Origin: an uncultured Lysobacter sp.
GTDB taxonomy: Bacteria > Pseudomonadota > Gammaproteobacteria > Xanthomonadales > Xanthomonadaceae
Length of the DNA stretch: 16,760 bases
Assembly: GCA_946480055.1 (NCBI GenBank)
Contig: CAMLID010000071.1
Coordinates: 1 to 16,760 of the forward strand
Reading direction: 5' to 3'
Made by a program: the position numbers and the translations under genes. Of this stretch, positions 6,762-13,474 are shown piece after piece. Numbering within the stretch: the stretch's first letter is position 1; each line of letters begins with the position of its first letter. Below the pieces are notes generated by a model, which was not told where the DNA came from, did not search any database, and saw only the letters and a list, made by a program, of their open reading frames with translations.

Positions 6762-7713
6762 GCGGCATCAGCGCCAGCGCGCGCAAGCAGGCATGACGAT
6801 GCTGGGAGCCGCTGCTCGGGCCCAGTTCGGGTTGGCCGGGCAGCATCAAGCGGTAGCGGCGACCGTCGCGTTCGGCTTCGTCGACCCAGCGCGCCAGGCG
6901 CGCGATCCGCGCTTCGTAAGCCAGCGGCAGCACCGCGCGCCAATCCAGGACCACGTCCGCGCCCAGCGGTTGTTCGTACTCGCGCACAAGCAGCGAATCG
7001 CGGCGCGCCGAGGGTTTCCAGGCGATCGCGCGGCGCGCATCGCCGGTGCGATAACCGCGCAGATGGTGGACGTCGTCGCCGCTGGGATGCAGACGGGCCT
7101 GGATCTGATCGCCGCTGCCGGTGGGCAGGGGCGGGCCGTGCGGCTCGGGCGCGGGATACACCAGCAGCGGCGCGTCGGGCCATACGTAGGCCCAGGCGCG
7201 CGCCAGACCCAACGGGCGGGTGGTCGATACGCGCAATCGCGGCAGTTCGAACCAGCCGCGCCGGTGGGTCGCGAACTCGAGTTCGGCTTCGCCGCCGCCG
7301 GCTTCGAGGTCCAGCGGAGCGACGGTGTCGGAATCGCCGTCGTCGTCGACGCGCAAGCCGCGTCGCGCGCGTTCGGGCGGCGCCTTGGCGTGCACGCGCA
7401 CGCGCAGCGGCTGGCCGGCGGCGATCGGTTCGGCGTCGATCGCGACCACGCTCAGGCCGGTCAGCTGCATCTGCGCCGCTATCAAACTGGCCAGACCGGC
7501 GCCGGACAGCAGCAGCGCCAGCAGCAGAGCCGGGTTGTTGTTGTAGTTCAGCGCGCCCATCAGCATCGCCATCAGCAGGATCGCGAAGAACAATCCGAAG
7601 CCGGTCGGCAGCACGTAGACACGGCCGCGGTGGAACAGCGCCGGCAAGGCTTCGGGTTCGCGCGGACGCGCGAACTTGCGCAGGCGCGCGCGCAGTCGCG
7701 GAGTCTGCGCCAT
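6754..7713 (-). CDS. DUF58 domain protein (MoxR-associated)
   Basis: 319 aa. Two hydrophobic helices at about 33-55 and 60-80 anchor it to the membrane. The rest is soluble and contains the DUF58 signature SGDDVHHLRGYRTGDARRAIAWKPSARRDSLLVREYE (about 211-247), preceded by a beta-rich region (about 85-185). DUF58 proteins usually accompany MoxR ATPases and are thought to be their partners. The frame stays open to 7845, but that region overlaps the end of moxR. I chose the ATG at 7713 (MAQTPRLRARLRKFARP) because GGTGGA lies about 8 nt before it and the family N-terminus begins there. It starts 4 nt after the moxR stop and overlaps the transglutaminase start. Confidence 0.92.
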   Translation of the reverse strand: MAQTPRLRARLRKFARPREPEALPALFHRGRVYVLPTGFGLFFAILLMAMLMGALNYNNNPALLLALLLSGAGLASLIAAQMQLTGLSVVAIDAEPIAAGQPLRVRVHAKAPPERARRGLRVDDDGDSDTVAPLDLEAGGGEAELEFATHRRGWFELPRLRVSTTRPLGLARAWAYVWPDAPLLVYPAPEPHGPPLPTGSGDQIQARLHPSGDDVHHLRGYRTGDARRAIAWKPSARRDSLLVREYEQPLGADVVLDWRAVLPLAYEARIARLARWVDEAERDGRRYRLMLPGQPELGPSSGSQHRHACLRALALMPHG

Positions 7714-7717
7714 GCGC

Positions 7718-8671
7718 TCAGTCCACCGGCACCGCGTGCAGGATCGCCTTGGCGAGCGCGCCGTCGTGGCCGGCATCGGCGTCGGCGACCAGGCGGTGCG
7801 CAGCGACCGAGGCGAACAGCGCCTGCACGTCTTCCGGCAATACATGCGCGCGACCGAGCAGCAAGGCGTAGGCGCGCGCGGCGCGCAGCAGGGCCAGGCC
7901 GGCGCGCGGCGACAGGCCCACGCGCACCCCCGGATGGCGGCGGCTGCGCGCGAGCAGCGCCTGCACGTAGCCGATCAGCGCGTCGCTGGCATGCACGGCG
8001 TTAACGGCGCGGCGCGCGGCCAGCACGTCTTCGCTGCCCAACAGCGGCAAGGTCTGGGCGATCAGGTCGCGGCGATCGGCGCCGGCGAGCAGGTCGCGTT
8101 CGGCAGCCTCGCCTGGATAGCCCAGGGCCAGCCGCAGCAGGAAGCGATCGAGTTGCGAGTCCGGCAGCGGATAGGTGCCGGCCAGATCGACCGGGTTCTG
8201 GGTGGCGATGACGAAGAACGGATCCGGCAGCGGATGGGTGGTGCCGTCGACGGTGACCTGGTGTTCGGCCATGGCTTCCAGCAGCGCGCTCTGGGTGCGC
8301 GGCGGCGCGCGGTTGATCTCGTCGGCCAGCAGCACTTGGGTGAACACCGGGCCGGGATGGAACTGGAAGCTGCGCGCCTGCGGATCGAACACCGACACCC
8401 CGAGCACGTCCGCCGGCAGCAGGTCGGAGGTGAACTGCACGCGTTGGAAGTCCAGGCCCAGAGTCGCCGCCAGCGCATGCGCGAGCGTGGTCTTGCCCAG
8501 GCCGGGCAGGTCTTCGATCAGCAGATGGCCGTCGGACAGCAGCGCGACGAACGCGAGCCGGACTTTGTGCGGCTTGCCCAGCACCAGGCCGTTGACCTGC
8601 GCCTGTGCGCGATCCAGGGCGCTGCGCAGGCCATCGGTTAGCATGGATGCCGTCGTGGGGGATGCCGCCAT
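7718..8671 (-). CDS. MoxR-family AAA+ ATPase
   Basis: 317-aa AAA+ ATPase, thought to act as a chaperone for membrane or secreted protein complexes. Walker A is LPGLGKTT (55-62), Walker B LLADEI (114-119) followed by NRAPPRTQSALLEAM, and sensor 1 ATQNP (156-160) with the DLAGTYPLPDSQLDRF motif, all diagnostic of MoxR. The C-terminal lid is present (LSPRAGLALLRAARAYALLLGR). AGGAG at 8686-8681 precedes the ATG by about 9 nt. First gene of the operon moxR-DUF58-transglutaminase-Slp. Its promoter must lie in the 149-bp gap shared with the divergent glycosyltransferase gene. Confidence 0.94.
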   Translation of the reverse strand: MAASPTTASMLTDGLRSALDRAQAQVNGLVLGKPHKVRLAFVALLSDGHLLIEDLPGLGKTTLAHALAATLGLDFQRVQFTSDLLPADVLGVSVFDPQARSFQFHPGPVFTQVLLADEINRAPPRTQSALLEAMAEHQVTVDGTTHPLPDPFFVIATQNPVDLAGTYPLPDSQLDRFLLRLALGYPGEAAERDLLAGADRRDLIAQTLPLLGSEDVLAARRAVNAVHASDALIGYVQALLARSRRHPGVRVGLSPRAGLALLRAARAYALLLGRAHVLPEDVQALFASVAAHRLVADADAGHDGALAKAILHAVPVD

Positions 8672-8820
8672 CGTGCTCGTCTCCTGAAGATCACGTCGAA
8701 AATCCGGATGGGCGCGAACTGCAGGTGGTTCGAGCGCCGCCCGGTGCCGGACCGGCGCTGCGCTCCTGCGCCGCGCCCGTCCGAGTCGAGTCCATCAGAG
8801 TGTAGCGAGGTCGCGAGTCG
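8672..8820. promoter_or_regulatory. Divergent promoter region, moxR operon and glycosyltransferase
   Basis: The 149-bp gap separates divergent genes, so both promoters are expected here. On the minus strand, TACACT (8804-8799) resembles a -10 of the kind common in this group, but no good -35 stands 16-18 bp upstream. On the plus strand I see no convincing hexamer pair. The glycosyltransferase start has GAGG at 8807-8810 as its only ribosome-binding candidate. Confidence 0.3.
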
Positions 8821-10695
8821 ATGCGGGATGCAAACCAGGCCGACGTACATCAGGCTGACGCGATGCGCCGCACTTTTTGGGTTCTGTGGACCGTCGTGCT
8901 CGTGCTCAAGCTGCTGGTCGCCGCGCGCCTGCCGCTGTTCGTCGACGAGGCCTTCTATTGGTGGGAGGGCCGGCATCCGGCCGTCGCGTACTCGGACCTG
9001 CCCGGGCTCACCGCATGGCTCACCCGCATCGGCATGGCGCTCGGCGGCGAGCATGCGCTGGCCTTGCGCGCGCCGTTCCTGCTGATCGCCGCATTGCTGC
9101 CGCTGCTGGTGCAGCGCATCGCCGCGCGCGAGTACGGCGCGCAGGCCGGTTGGCAGGCGGCGTGCTTCGCTTTACTGCTGCCCTTGGGCGGCACGCTCGG
9201 GCTGTTGGCGTTGCCGGACGCGGCGATGGCCTTGGCGACGCTGCTGTGCATGGACGCGGGTGCGCGCCTGCTGCGTCGCGTCGATGCGGCGGCCGCGCTG
9301 GAGCTGGCCGCCGGCCTGAGCATCGGCGCGCTGAGCCACTACCGTTTCATCGCCGTGATCGGCGTCGGCTTCCTGGCTTTGCTGATGTTGGCCGATGGCC
9401 GCCGTGCCTTGCGCGACGTGCGCACCCTGACCGCGATCGCGATCGGCGCTTCGGCGTGGGCGCCGCTGGTGTTCTGGAACGTCGCCAACGCCGAGGCCGG
9501 CCTGCGCTTCCAACTGGTCGATCGCCACCCCTGGGCCTTCCATGCCGACGGGCTGTGGTTCATCGCGATCCAGGCGCTGCTGGTCACGCCGCCGCTGTTC
9601 CTGGCCCTGGCCATCGCGGCCTGGCGCGGCCGCGGCGCGCGGGCGCAGGCGACGCGCTATTTCGCCCTGCTCGGCGGCTTGCTGGTGCTGGGCTTCTTCG
9701 CCTTGGGCTTCTTCGCCGACACCGAGCGGGTCAGCTTCCATTGGCCCTTGCCCGGTTATTTCGCCCTGCTGCCGCTGCTGCCCGCAGTGCTCGCGGGCTG
9801 GCCGCGCTGGGCCCGGCGCGGCACCTGGATCGCCGCCGCGCTAGGTCTGCTGTCGATGCTGGGTTACTACGTCGCGGTGTCGGTGCCGGAGGTGCGTGCG
9901 CGCAGCGCCGCGGAGAAGTGGTACCCGGGCAACTTCGCCGGTTGGGACGAACTCGCCGCGCGCGTGCAGGCCGCGCGCACGCGCATGCCGGCGGGCACGC
10001 GTCTGGTCGCGGACAATTTCAAGGTCGCCGCCGAACTCGGTTTCGCCCTGCGCGATCCGCGCATCGCGGTGCTGGACCATCCGCTCAACCACAAGCACGG
10101 CCGCGCACCGCAATTGCGCCTGTGGGGCCTGAGCAGCGCCGGCCGCGCCGATTGGGGCGATGCGCCGGTGTTGCTGGTGGTCGGCGCCAGCGAGGTCGAA
10201 TACAAGAACCTGCTCGACCGCTACCACGCCTTGTGCGCGACGGTCGGCCCGCTGCCGGCGCCGCAAGTGCTCAACATCGATCACGGCCGCCAGCGTTTCC
10301 TGCTGTTCGCGCTGGACCGCCCGCGCAGCGGCCCTTGCACGACGCCGGCGATGGCCTGGATCGATGCGCCGGTTTCACGCGCGCAGGTCGGGCGCGGGTT
10401 CGCGCTGCGTGGCTGGGCGTTCAAGGACGGGGTCGGCCTGGACGGCGTCGAGATCACGTTGGACGGCCGCCCGCTGGCGCAGGCGCGCTACGGTCTGGAG
10501 CGCTTGGACGTGCAGGCCTATTGGGCGCAATCGCGCGATCCGCAGCAGCCCAAGGTCGGCTTCACCGCGCAGGCGGCCTTGGATGCCAGCGTGCGACCGG
10601 GCCGGCATTGGCTGGGCCTGCGTTTGCGCGGCCGCGACGGCAGCGTCGAGACCTGGTCGGAGCAACCGATCGAGATCGTCGAGGCGGCGCCCTGA
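8821..10695 (+). CDS. Membrane glycosyltransferase, PMT/ArnT-like (GT-C fold), with C-terminal extra domain
   Basis: 624 aa. The N-terminal half is a multi-spanning GT-C enzyme that would take sugar from a polyprenyl-phosphate donor on the outer side of the inner membrane. After the first helix it has the family motif FVDEAFYWWEGRHPAVAYSDLPGLTAWLTR (about 40-69), with acidic Asp42/Glu43 and Asp59 in the places expected of PMT/ArnT proteins. About nine further hydrophobic stretches continue to ~350. Residues ~360-500 are soluble. A separate beta-rich segment (about 511-624, with GFALRGWAFKDGVGLDGVEITLDGRPLAQARYG) looks like an added sandwich or carbohydrate-binding type domain. The acceptor is unknown. 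ATG 8821 is used, but ATG 8863 (MRRTFWVLW) would start right at the first helix and is equally possible. Confidence 0.85.
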   Translation: MRDANQADVHQADAMRRTFWVLWTVVLVLKLLVAARLPLFVDEAFYWWEGRHPAVAYSDLPGLTAWLTRIGMALGGEHALALRAPFLLIAALLPLLVQRIAAREYGAQAGWQAACFALLLPLGGTLGLLALPDAAMALATLLCMDAGARLLRRVDAAAALELAAGLSIGALSHYRFIAVIGVGFLALLMLADGRRALRDVRTLTAIAIGASAWAPLVFWNVANAEAGLRFQLVDRHPWAFHADGLWFIAIQALLVTPPLFLALAIAAWRGRGARAQATRYFALLGGLLVLGFFALGFFADTERVSFHWPLPGYFALLPLLPAVLAGWPRWARRGTWIAAALGLLSMLGYYVAVSVPEVRARSAAEKWYPGNFAGWDELAARVQAARTRMPAGTRLVADNFKVAAELGFALRDPRIAVLDHPLNHKHGRAPQLRLWGLSSAGRADWGDAPVLLVVGASEVEYKNLLDRYHALCATVGPLPAPQVLNIDHGRQRFLLFALDRPRSGPCTTPAMAWIDAPVSRAQVGRGFALRGWAFKDGVGLDGVEITLDGRPLAQARYGLERLDVQAYWAQSRDPQQPKVGFTAQAALDASVRPGRHWLGLRLRGRDGSVETWSEQPIEIVEAAP

Positions 10696-10703
10696 GCGCG
10701 CGA

Positions 10704-10730
10704 CGCCGACGCGGAGCGACCGCGTCGGCG
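10704..10730. terminator. G/C-rich hairpin between convergent genes
   Basis: CGCCGACGCGG (10704-10714), loop AGCGA, CCGCGTCGGCG (10720-10730): a perfect 11-bp stem between the glycosyltransferase stop (10695) and the end of the convergent TPR-like gene (10745). No T-run follows on either strand, so it is a terminator-like hairpin rather than a canonical one. Confidence 0.45.
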
Positions 10731-10744
10731 CGCGTGTGCGGCCC

Positions 10745-11263
10745 TTACTCCTGCGGCGCGACGTCCAGGTAACCGCCGGCTGCGGCCACCGCGGCCCACA
10801 GTTCCGGCTTGGTCTTGAACGACTGATCGAACATGCGCTCGGCGGTCGCGCGATCGCCCTGCATCAGATAGTAGGCGCCGATCTCGGCCAGCTTGGTCTG
10901 ATCGTCGTCGGTGTCCTTCAAATAGCGATCGAACATGGCCTTGGCCTTGTCCCACTCGCCGGCTTCACGGTAGACGCGGGCGATGCGGTAGAAGTCGGTG
11001 TCTTCGGCCTTGCCGGCGAGCACCTCGTCGAAGATCGCCTGGCCATCGGCCTTGAGGCCGCCGAGGTAGTAGACCCGGCCGACCGCGATGCGCTCCCAAC
11101 TGCCCTTGCCGGCCAGCGCCCTGGCCGTCTGCAGCAGGGCCTTGGCGGCTTCCTGCTTGGGCTGGTCGTGGTAGGCCGGCTTGGCGACCTTCTGCGCGGC
11201 ATAGCCGACCGCGATGCCCGAGACGAACAGAACCCCCGCGACCGCTGCGGAACGAATCTTCAT
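10745..11263 (-). CDS. Membrane-anchored TPR-like protein
   Basis: 172 aa, no known gene recognised. An N-terminal signal anchor or signal peptide (MKIRSAAVAGVLFVSGIAVGYAA, about 1-23) is followed by helical repeats of TPR type: GRVYYLGGLKADGQAIFDEVLAG, YRIARVYREAGEWDKAKAMFDRYLKD and IGAYYLMQGDRATAERMFDQSFK (about 62-152). TPR arrays are protein-interaction scaffolds, here in the periplasm. An in-frame ATG at 11302 would add 13 residues and lie inside the promoter. I chose 11263 because GGGGGA sits about 9 nt before it and the signal sequence begins there. Single-gene unit with its own promoter. Confidence 0.82.
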   Translation of the reverse strand: MKIRSAAVAGVLFVSGIAVGYAAQKVAKPAYHDQPKQEAAKALLQTARALAGKGSWERIAVGRVYYLGGLKADGQAIFDEVLAGKAEDTDFYRIARVYREAGEWDKAKAMFDRYLKDTDDDQTKLAEIGAYYLMQGDRATAERMFDQSFKTKPELWAAVAAAGGYLDVAPQE

Positions 11264-11291
11264 GCTGGTTTTCCCCCTGGATAGTGCGACG

Positions 11292-11320
11292 AGCATAGCC
11301 AAGCGCCGCGGCCGCGTCAG
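11292..11320 (-). promoter_or_regulatory. Promoter of the TPR-like gene
   Basis: On the minus strand, CTGACG (-35, 11320-11315) and TATGCT (-10, 11297-11292) are separated by 17 bp. Each matches the sigma70 consensus at four of six positions. Transcription would start near 11285, about 22 nt before the chosen ATG at 11263, which supports that start. Confidence 0.55.
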
Positions 11321-11357
11321 GCCTGCGTTGCGGCGATGCGGCGAAACGTTGGCCGGG

Positions 11358-11942
11358 TTAGGGCAGGGCGTAGCCGGCTGCGCGCAGCAGGCGCGCGGTT
11401 GCGATCAGCGGCAGGCCGATCAGGGCGCTGGGGTCGCGGCTGTCGACCGCCTCGAACAGGGCGATGCCCAGCCCTTCGGACTTGAAACTGCCGGCGCAGT
11501 CGTAGGGTTGCTCGGCGTCGACGTAGCGTTCGATCTCGGCCAGGCTCAGGTCGCGGAAGCGCACCACGGTCAGGTCCAGGGCCTGCTGCGGTGCGTGATC
11601 GGCGCGGGCCAGGCAGAGCGCGGTCAGGAATCGCACCTCGCGGCCCGACATCGCGCTCAGCTGCGCGATCGCGTTGGCGCGGTCGCCGGGCTTGCCGATC
11701 GGCTGGCCGTCGAGCTCGGCGACCTGGTCCGAGCCCAGCACCCAGGCCCCGGGCATGCGCCCGGCCACGTCTTCGGCCTTGGCCCGGGCCAGGCGCACGG
11801 CCAGGTCGGGCGGCGACTCGCCCAGGCGCGGGGTCTCGTCGACCTGGGGGCGGGCGCAGTCGTAGGGCAGGCGCAGGCGCTGCAGCAGTTCGCGCCGGTA
11901 GGCCGAAGTCGAGGCCAGGACCAGCGGGGCGGGAGTGCTCAT
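11358..11942 (-). CDS. yceF: Maf-like nucleotide pyrophosphatase, YceF type
   Basis: 194 aa. Maf proteins hydrolyse modified or non-canonical NTPs to NMPs. The YceF branch prefers 7-methyl-GTP. Visible motifs: LASTSAYRRELLQRL (9-23), VDET (34-37), the YceF-style VLGSDQVAELDGQPIGKPG (68-86), and PYDCAGSFKSEGLGIALF (146-163). The GSDQ and DCAGSFKSEG sequences favour YceF over YhdE. In E. coli, yceF is likewise divergent from yceD-rpmF. The ATG at 11942 follows the previous minus-strand gene by 11 nt. No strong Shine-Dalgarno is visible. Confidence 0.92.
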   Translation of the reverse strand: MSTPAPLVLASTSAYRRELLQRLRLPYDCARPQVDETPRLGESPPDLAVRLARAKAEDVAGRMPGAWVLGSDQVAELDGQPIGKPGDRANAIAQLSAMSGREVRFLTALCLARADHAPQQALDLTVVRFRDLSLAEIERYVDAEQPYDCAGSFKSEGLGIALFEAVDSRDPSALIGLPLIATARLLRAAGYALP

Positions 11943-11953
11943 GGCGGCGCCGT

Positions 11954-12319
11954 TCAGGCCAGCGGCGCGCGGGCGCGCTCGATCTGCGACAACTGCTGCT
12001 CGATCCGGCCGCGCGCGGTGTCGATCGACAGGCGCACCTCGGCCAATTGTTCGACGCTGGCCGAATCGCCGTGGTCACGCAGCCACAGGCGCTGGCGCAG
12101 CATTTCGCGCATGGCGTCGCCGACCGGGTCCAGGGTCAGGTCGCCGGCGACCGCCTCGATCTCGGCCCGGGCCATGCGCAGGCGGGCCTCCAGGGCGTCG
12201 GCGGCATCCAGCAGCTCGCGCACCGCGCGCTGGCGGCGGCTGGAGCCCACGCGGCGCAAGCTGAACGCGACCACGGCGGCCGCGAGCGCGACCAGGAGCA
12301 AGGGCAGGGTGGTGGACAC
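11954..12319 (-). CDS. Small single-helix membrane protein with coiled-coil, unknown function
   Basis: Not recognised. From the GTG at 12319 the product is 121 aa: a hydrophobic N-terminal helix (TTLPLLLVALAAAVVAFSL), a basic stretch (RRVGSSRRQR), then a charged helical region rich in Leu, Arg, Glu and Ala (about 30-115) likely to form a coiled coil. The frame stays open to 12553, but the added sequence is Ser/Thr/Pro-rich and would cover the yceD promoter. The next upstream choice, ATG 12436, overlaps the yceD -10. No start has a clear Shine-Dalgarno, so the N-terminus is uncertain. It precedes yceF by 11 nt on the same strand and is probably cotranscribed with it. Confidence 0.6.
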   Translation of the reverse strand: MSTTLPLLLVALAAAVVAFSLRRVGSSRRQRAVRELLDAADALEARLRMARAEIEAVAGDLTLDPVGDAMREMLRQRLWLRDHGDSASVEQLAEVRLSIDTARGRIEQQLSQIERARAPLA

Positions 12320-12407
12320 GGCGGGGTCGGCTGAACGCTGGGAAGATCCGGAGTCTGACCCGAGGGCCCGGCTGGCGGCAAATCCCCGCCCCGTCTGGGT
12401 TTCCGGT

Positions 12408-12436
12408 TTGACATCAGGGGGTTGGGTCTCTAACAT
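12408..12436 (+). promoter_or_regulatory. Strong promoter for yceD-rpmF
   Basis: TTGACA (12408-12413, perfect -35), exactly 17 bp, then TAACAT (12431-12436, four of six for -10). Transcription would start about 7 bp later, near 12443, only about 4 nt before the yceD ATG at 12447. The mRNA would therefore be almost leaderless. Confidence 0.75.
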
Positions 12437-12446
12437 TCCGCGGCTT

Positions 12447-12974
12447 ATGTCAGCGGACGTGCCAGCCGGGCGGGTGCCCGAATTACTCGATGCCTGGCGC
12501 CTGGTAGCCGCAAGGCGCGGCGTCGAGGGGCGCGTGCCGTTGTCGTCGTTCAAGCGGCTGCAGGACAGTCTGCTCGATACCGAGGGTGACGTGACGTTCT
12601 CGTTGGATTTCGCTAACGACGAGCTGCAGGTGCCCTACGTCGAGCTGAAGATCGATACGGCGTTGCCGCTGCTGTGCCAGCGCAGCCTGGAACGGTTCCT
12701 GCTGCCGGTGCAGATCGTGCAGCGCCTGGGCTTGATCCGCGAGGAAGCGGACGAGGCCGGGCTGCCGCCGGGTTACGAACCGCTGCTGATGCCGGAAGAC
12801 GGCCAGCTGCGGACCATCGAGCTGGTCGAGGACGAACTCATCCTCGCCGTTCCGGTGGTGCCGATGGCTCCGGGCACGGAAGCGATGGAGCAGGACTGGC
12901 CGGCCCCCGAGGCCGAACAGGAACGCGCCAATCCGTTCGCGGCGTTGTCGACGTTGAAGAACAAATCGAACTGA
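12447..12974 (+). CDS. yceD: YceD family (DUF177) protein, 23S rRNA accumulation factor
   Basis: 175 aa. DUF177 proteins are linked to large-subunit rRNA accumulation and lie upstream of rpmF in many bacteria. Visible family features: the RRGVEGRVPL N-terminal part, FSLDFANDELQVPYVELKIDTALPLLCQRSLERFLLPVQ (51-89), LPPGYEPLLMPEDGQLRTIELVEDELILAVPVVPM (106-140) and the conserved tail NPFAALSTLKNKS. E. coli YceD has CQRC here; this one has CQRS (Cys77, Ser80), so any metal-binding pair is lost. The frame is open far upstream, but homology and the promoter at 12408-12436 fix the start at 12447. There is no Shine-Dalgarno. Confidence 0.93.
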   Translation: MSADVPAGRVPELLDAWRLVAARRGVEGRVPLSSFKRLQDSLLDTEGDVTFSLDFANDELQVPYVELKIDTALPLLCQRSLERFLLPVQIVQRLGLIREEADEAGLPPGYEPLLMPEDGQLRTIELVEDELILAVPVVPMAPGTEAMEQDWPAPEAEQERANPFAALSTLKNKSN

Positions 12975-13062
12975 TCCACCGCGGCGCGCTTCGCAACACG
13001 CGTCCGGGCATTACCGGCAAATCCCGCTTTTGATCCGAATTTCCATCACTTTCGGTTCCTAA

Positions 13063-13084
13063 CAGTTTCAGTTTCCACAGTTTC
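13063..13084 (+). repeat. Three CAGTTTC repeats before rpmF
   Basis: CAGTTTC occurs at 13063-13069, 13069-13075 and 13078-13084, just before the L32 Shine-Dalgarno in an unusually T-rich stretch for this genome. It could be a leader binding site or only a low-complexity translation enhancer. I see no firm promoter in the 12975-13099 gap. Confidence 0.45.
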
Positions 13085-13099
13085 TCTTGGAGCAAGACC

Positions 13100-13294
13100 A
13101 TGGCAGTCCAGAAGTCCCGCGTTTCCCCGGCCCGCCGCGGCCAGCGCCGCGCCCACGACGCGCTGACCAGCAAGCAGCTGGCCACCGATCCGACCACCGG
13201 CGAGACCCACATCCGCCACCACGTCACCGCCGACGGCTACTACCGCGGCAAGAAGGTGATCAACACCCAGACCACGGTCGCCGACGAAGAGTAA
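13100..13294 (+). CDS. rpmF: 50S ribosomal protein L32
   Basis: 64-aa zinc-free L32 (no Cys), starting [22 protein letters not shown], with the E. coli-like [18 protein letters not shown] core. It is slightly longer than E. coli L32 because of an acidic tail ([10 protein letters not shown]). TTGGAG (13087-13092) precedes the ATG. It is 125 bp after yceD in a T-rich leader that carries three copies of CAGTTTC (13063-13084). Probably cotranscribed with yceD, though the gap leaves room for its own promoter. Confidence 0.96.
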   Translation: MAVQKSRVSPARRGQRRAHDALTSKQLATDPTTGETHIRHHVTADGYYRGKKVINTQTTVADEE

Positions 13295-13309
13295 TCTTCG
13301 GTCGCCCGT

Positions 13310-13447
13310 CGCGCCGCGCGCACGCTCAGGCGGCGCGCGGGGCCGTCGCCGATCCGGCCGCTGCTAGAACCACACAGCACGAGGACCTGCGGCCGCCACG
13401 GCGGGGTTCCGCCGCCAGCGCGTCTGGCGGAATGGCCCGATCGGGCC
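13310..13447 (+). promoter_or_regulatory. Structured gap between rpmF and fabH
   Basis: The 180-bp gap contains no gene. CGCGCCGC/GCGGCGCG (13310-13317, 13330-13337) is an 8-bp hairpin after rpmF without a T-run. TGC-TAGAAC (13362-13370) is an extended -10-like candidate with no good -35. Two hairpins overlap and exclude each other: 13399-13404 with 13409-13414, and 13412-13418 with 13424-13430. GGCCCGATCGGGCC (13434-13447) is a perfect palindrome 27 bp before the fabH ATG. Regulatory meaning is inferred, not shown. Confidence 0.4.
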
Positions 13448-13474
13448 TGACTACGGTTCCGCAGCGGAGTGGTG

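Noticed and set aside
4809..7871. 1020-aa open frame on the plus strand
   Set aside because: Antisense to the transglutaminase and DUF58 genes; composition is a GC shadow without motifs or ribosome-binding site.
8877..10772. 631-aa plus-strand frame overlapping the glycosyltransferase
   Set aside because: Frame-shifted shadow of the real gene; no helices or motifs.
11214..12446. Upstream open extension of yceD (586-aa frame)
   Set aside because: Opposite maf and the small membrane gene; the promoter at 12408 and family length fix the start at 12447.
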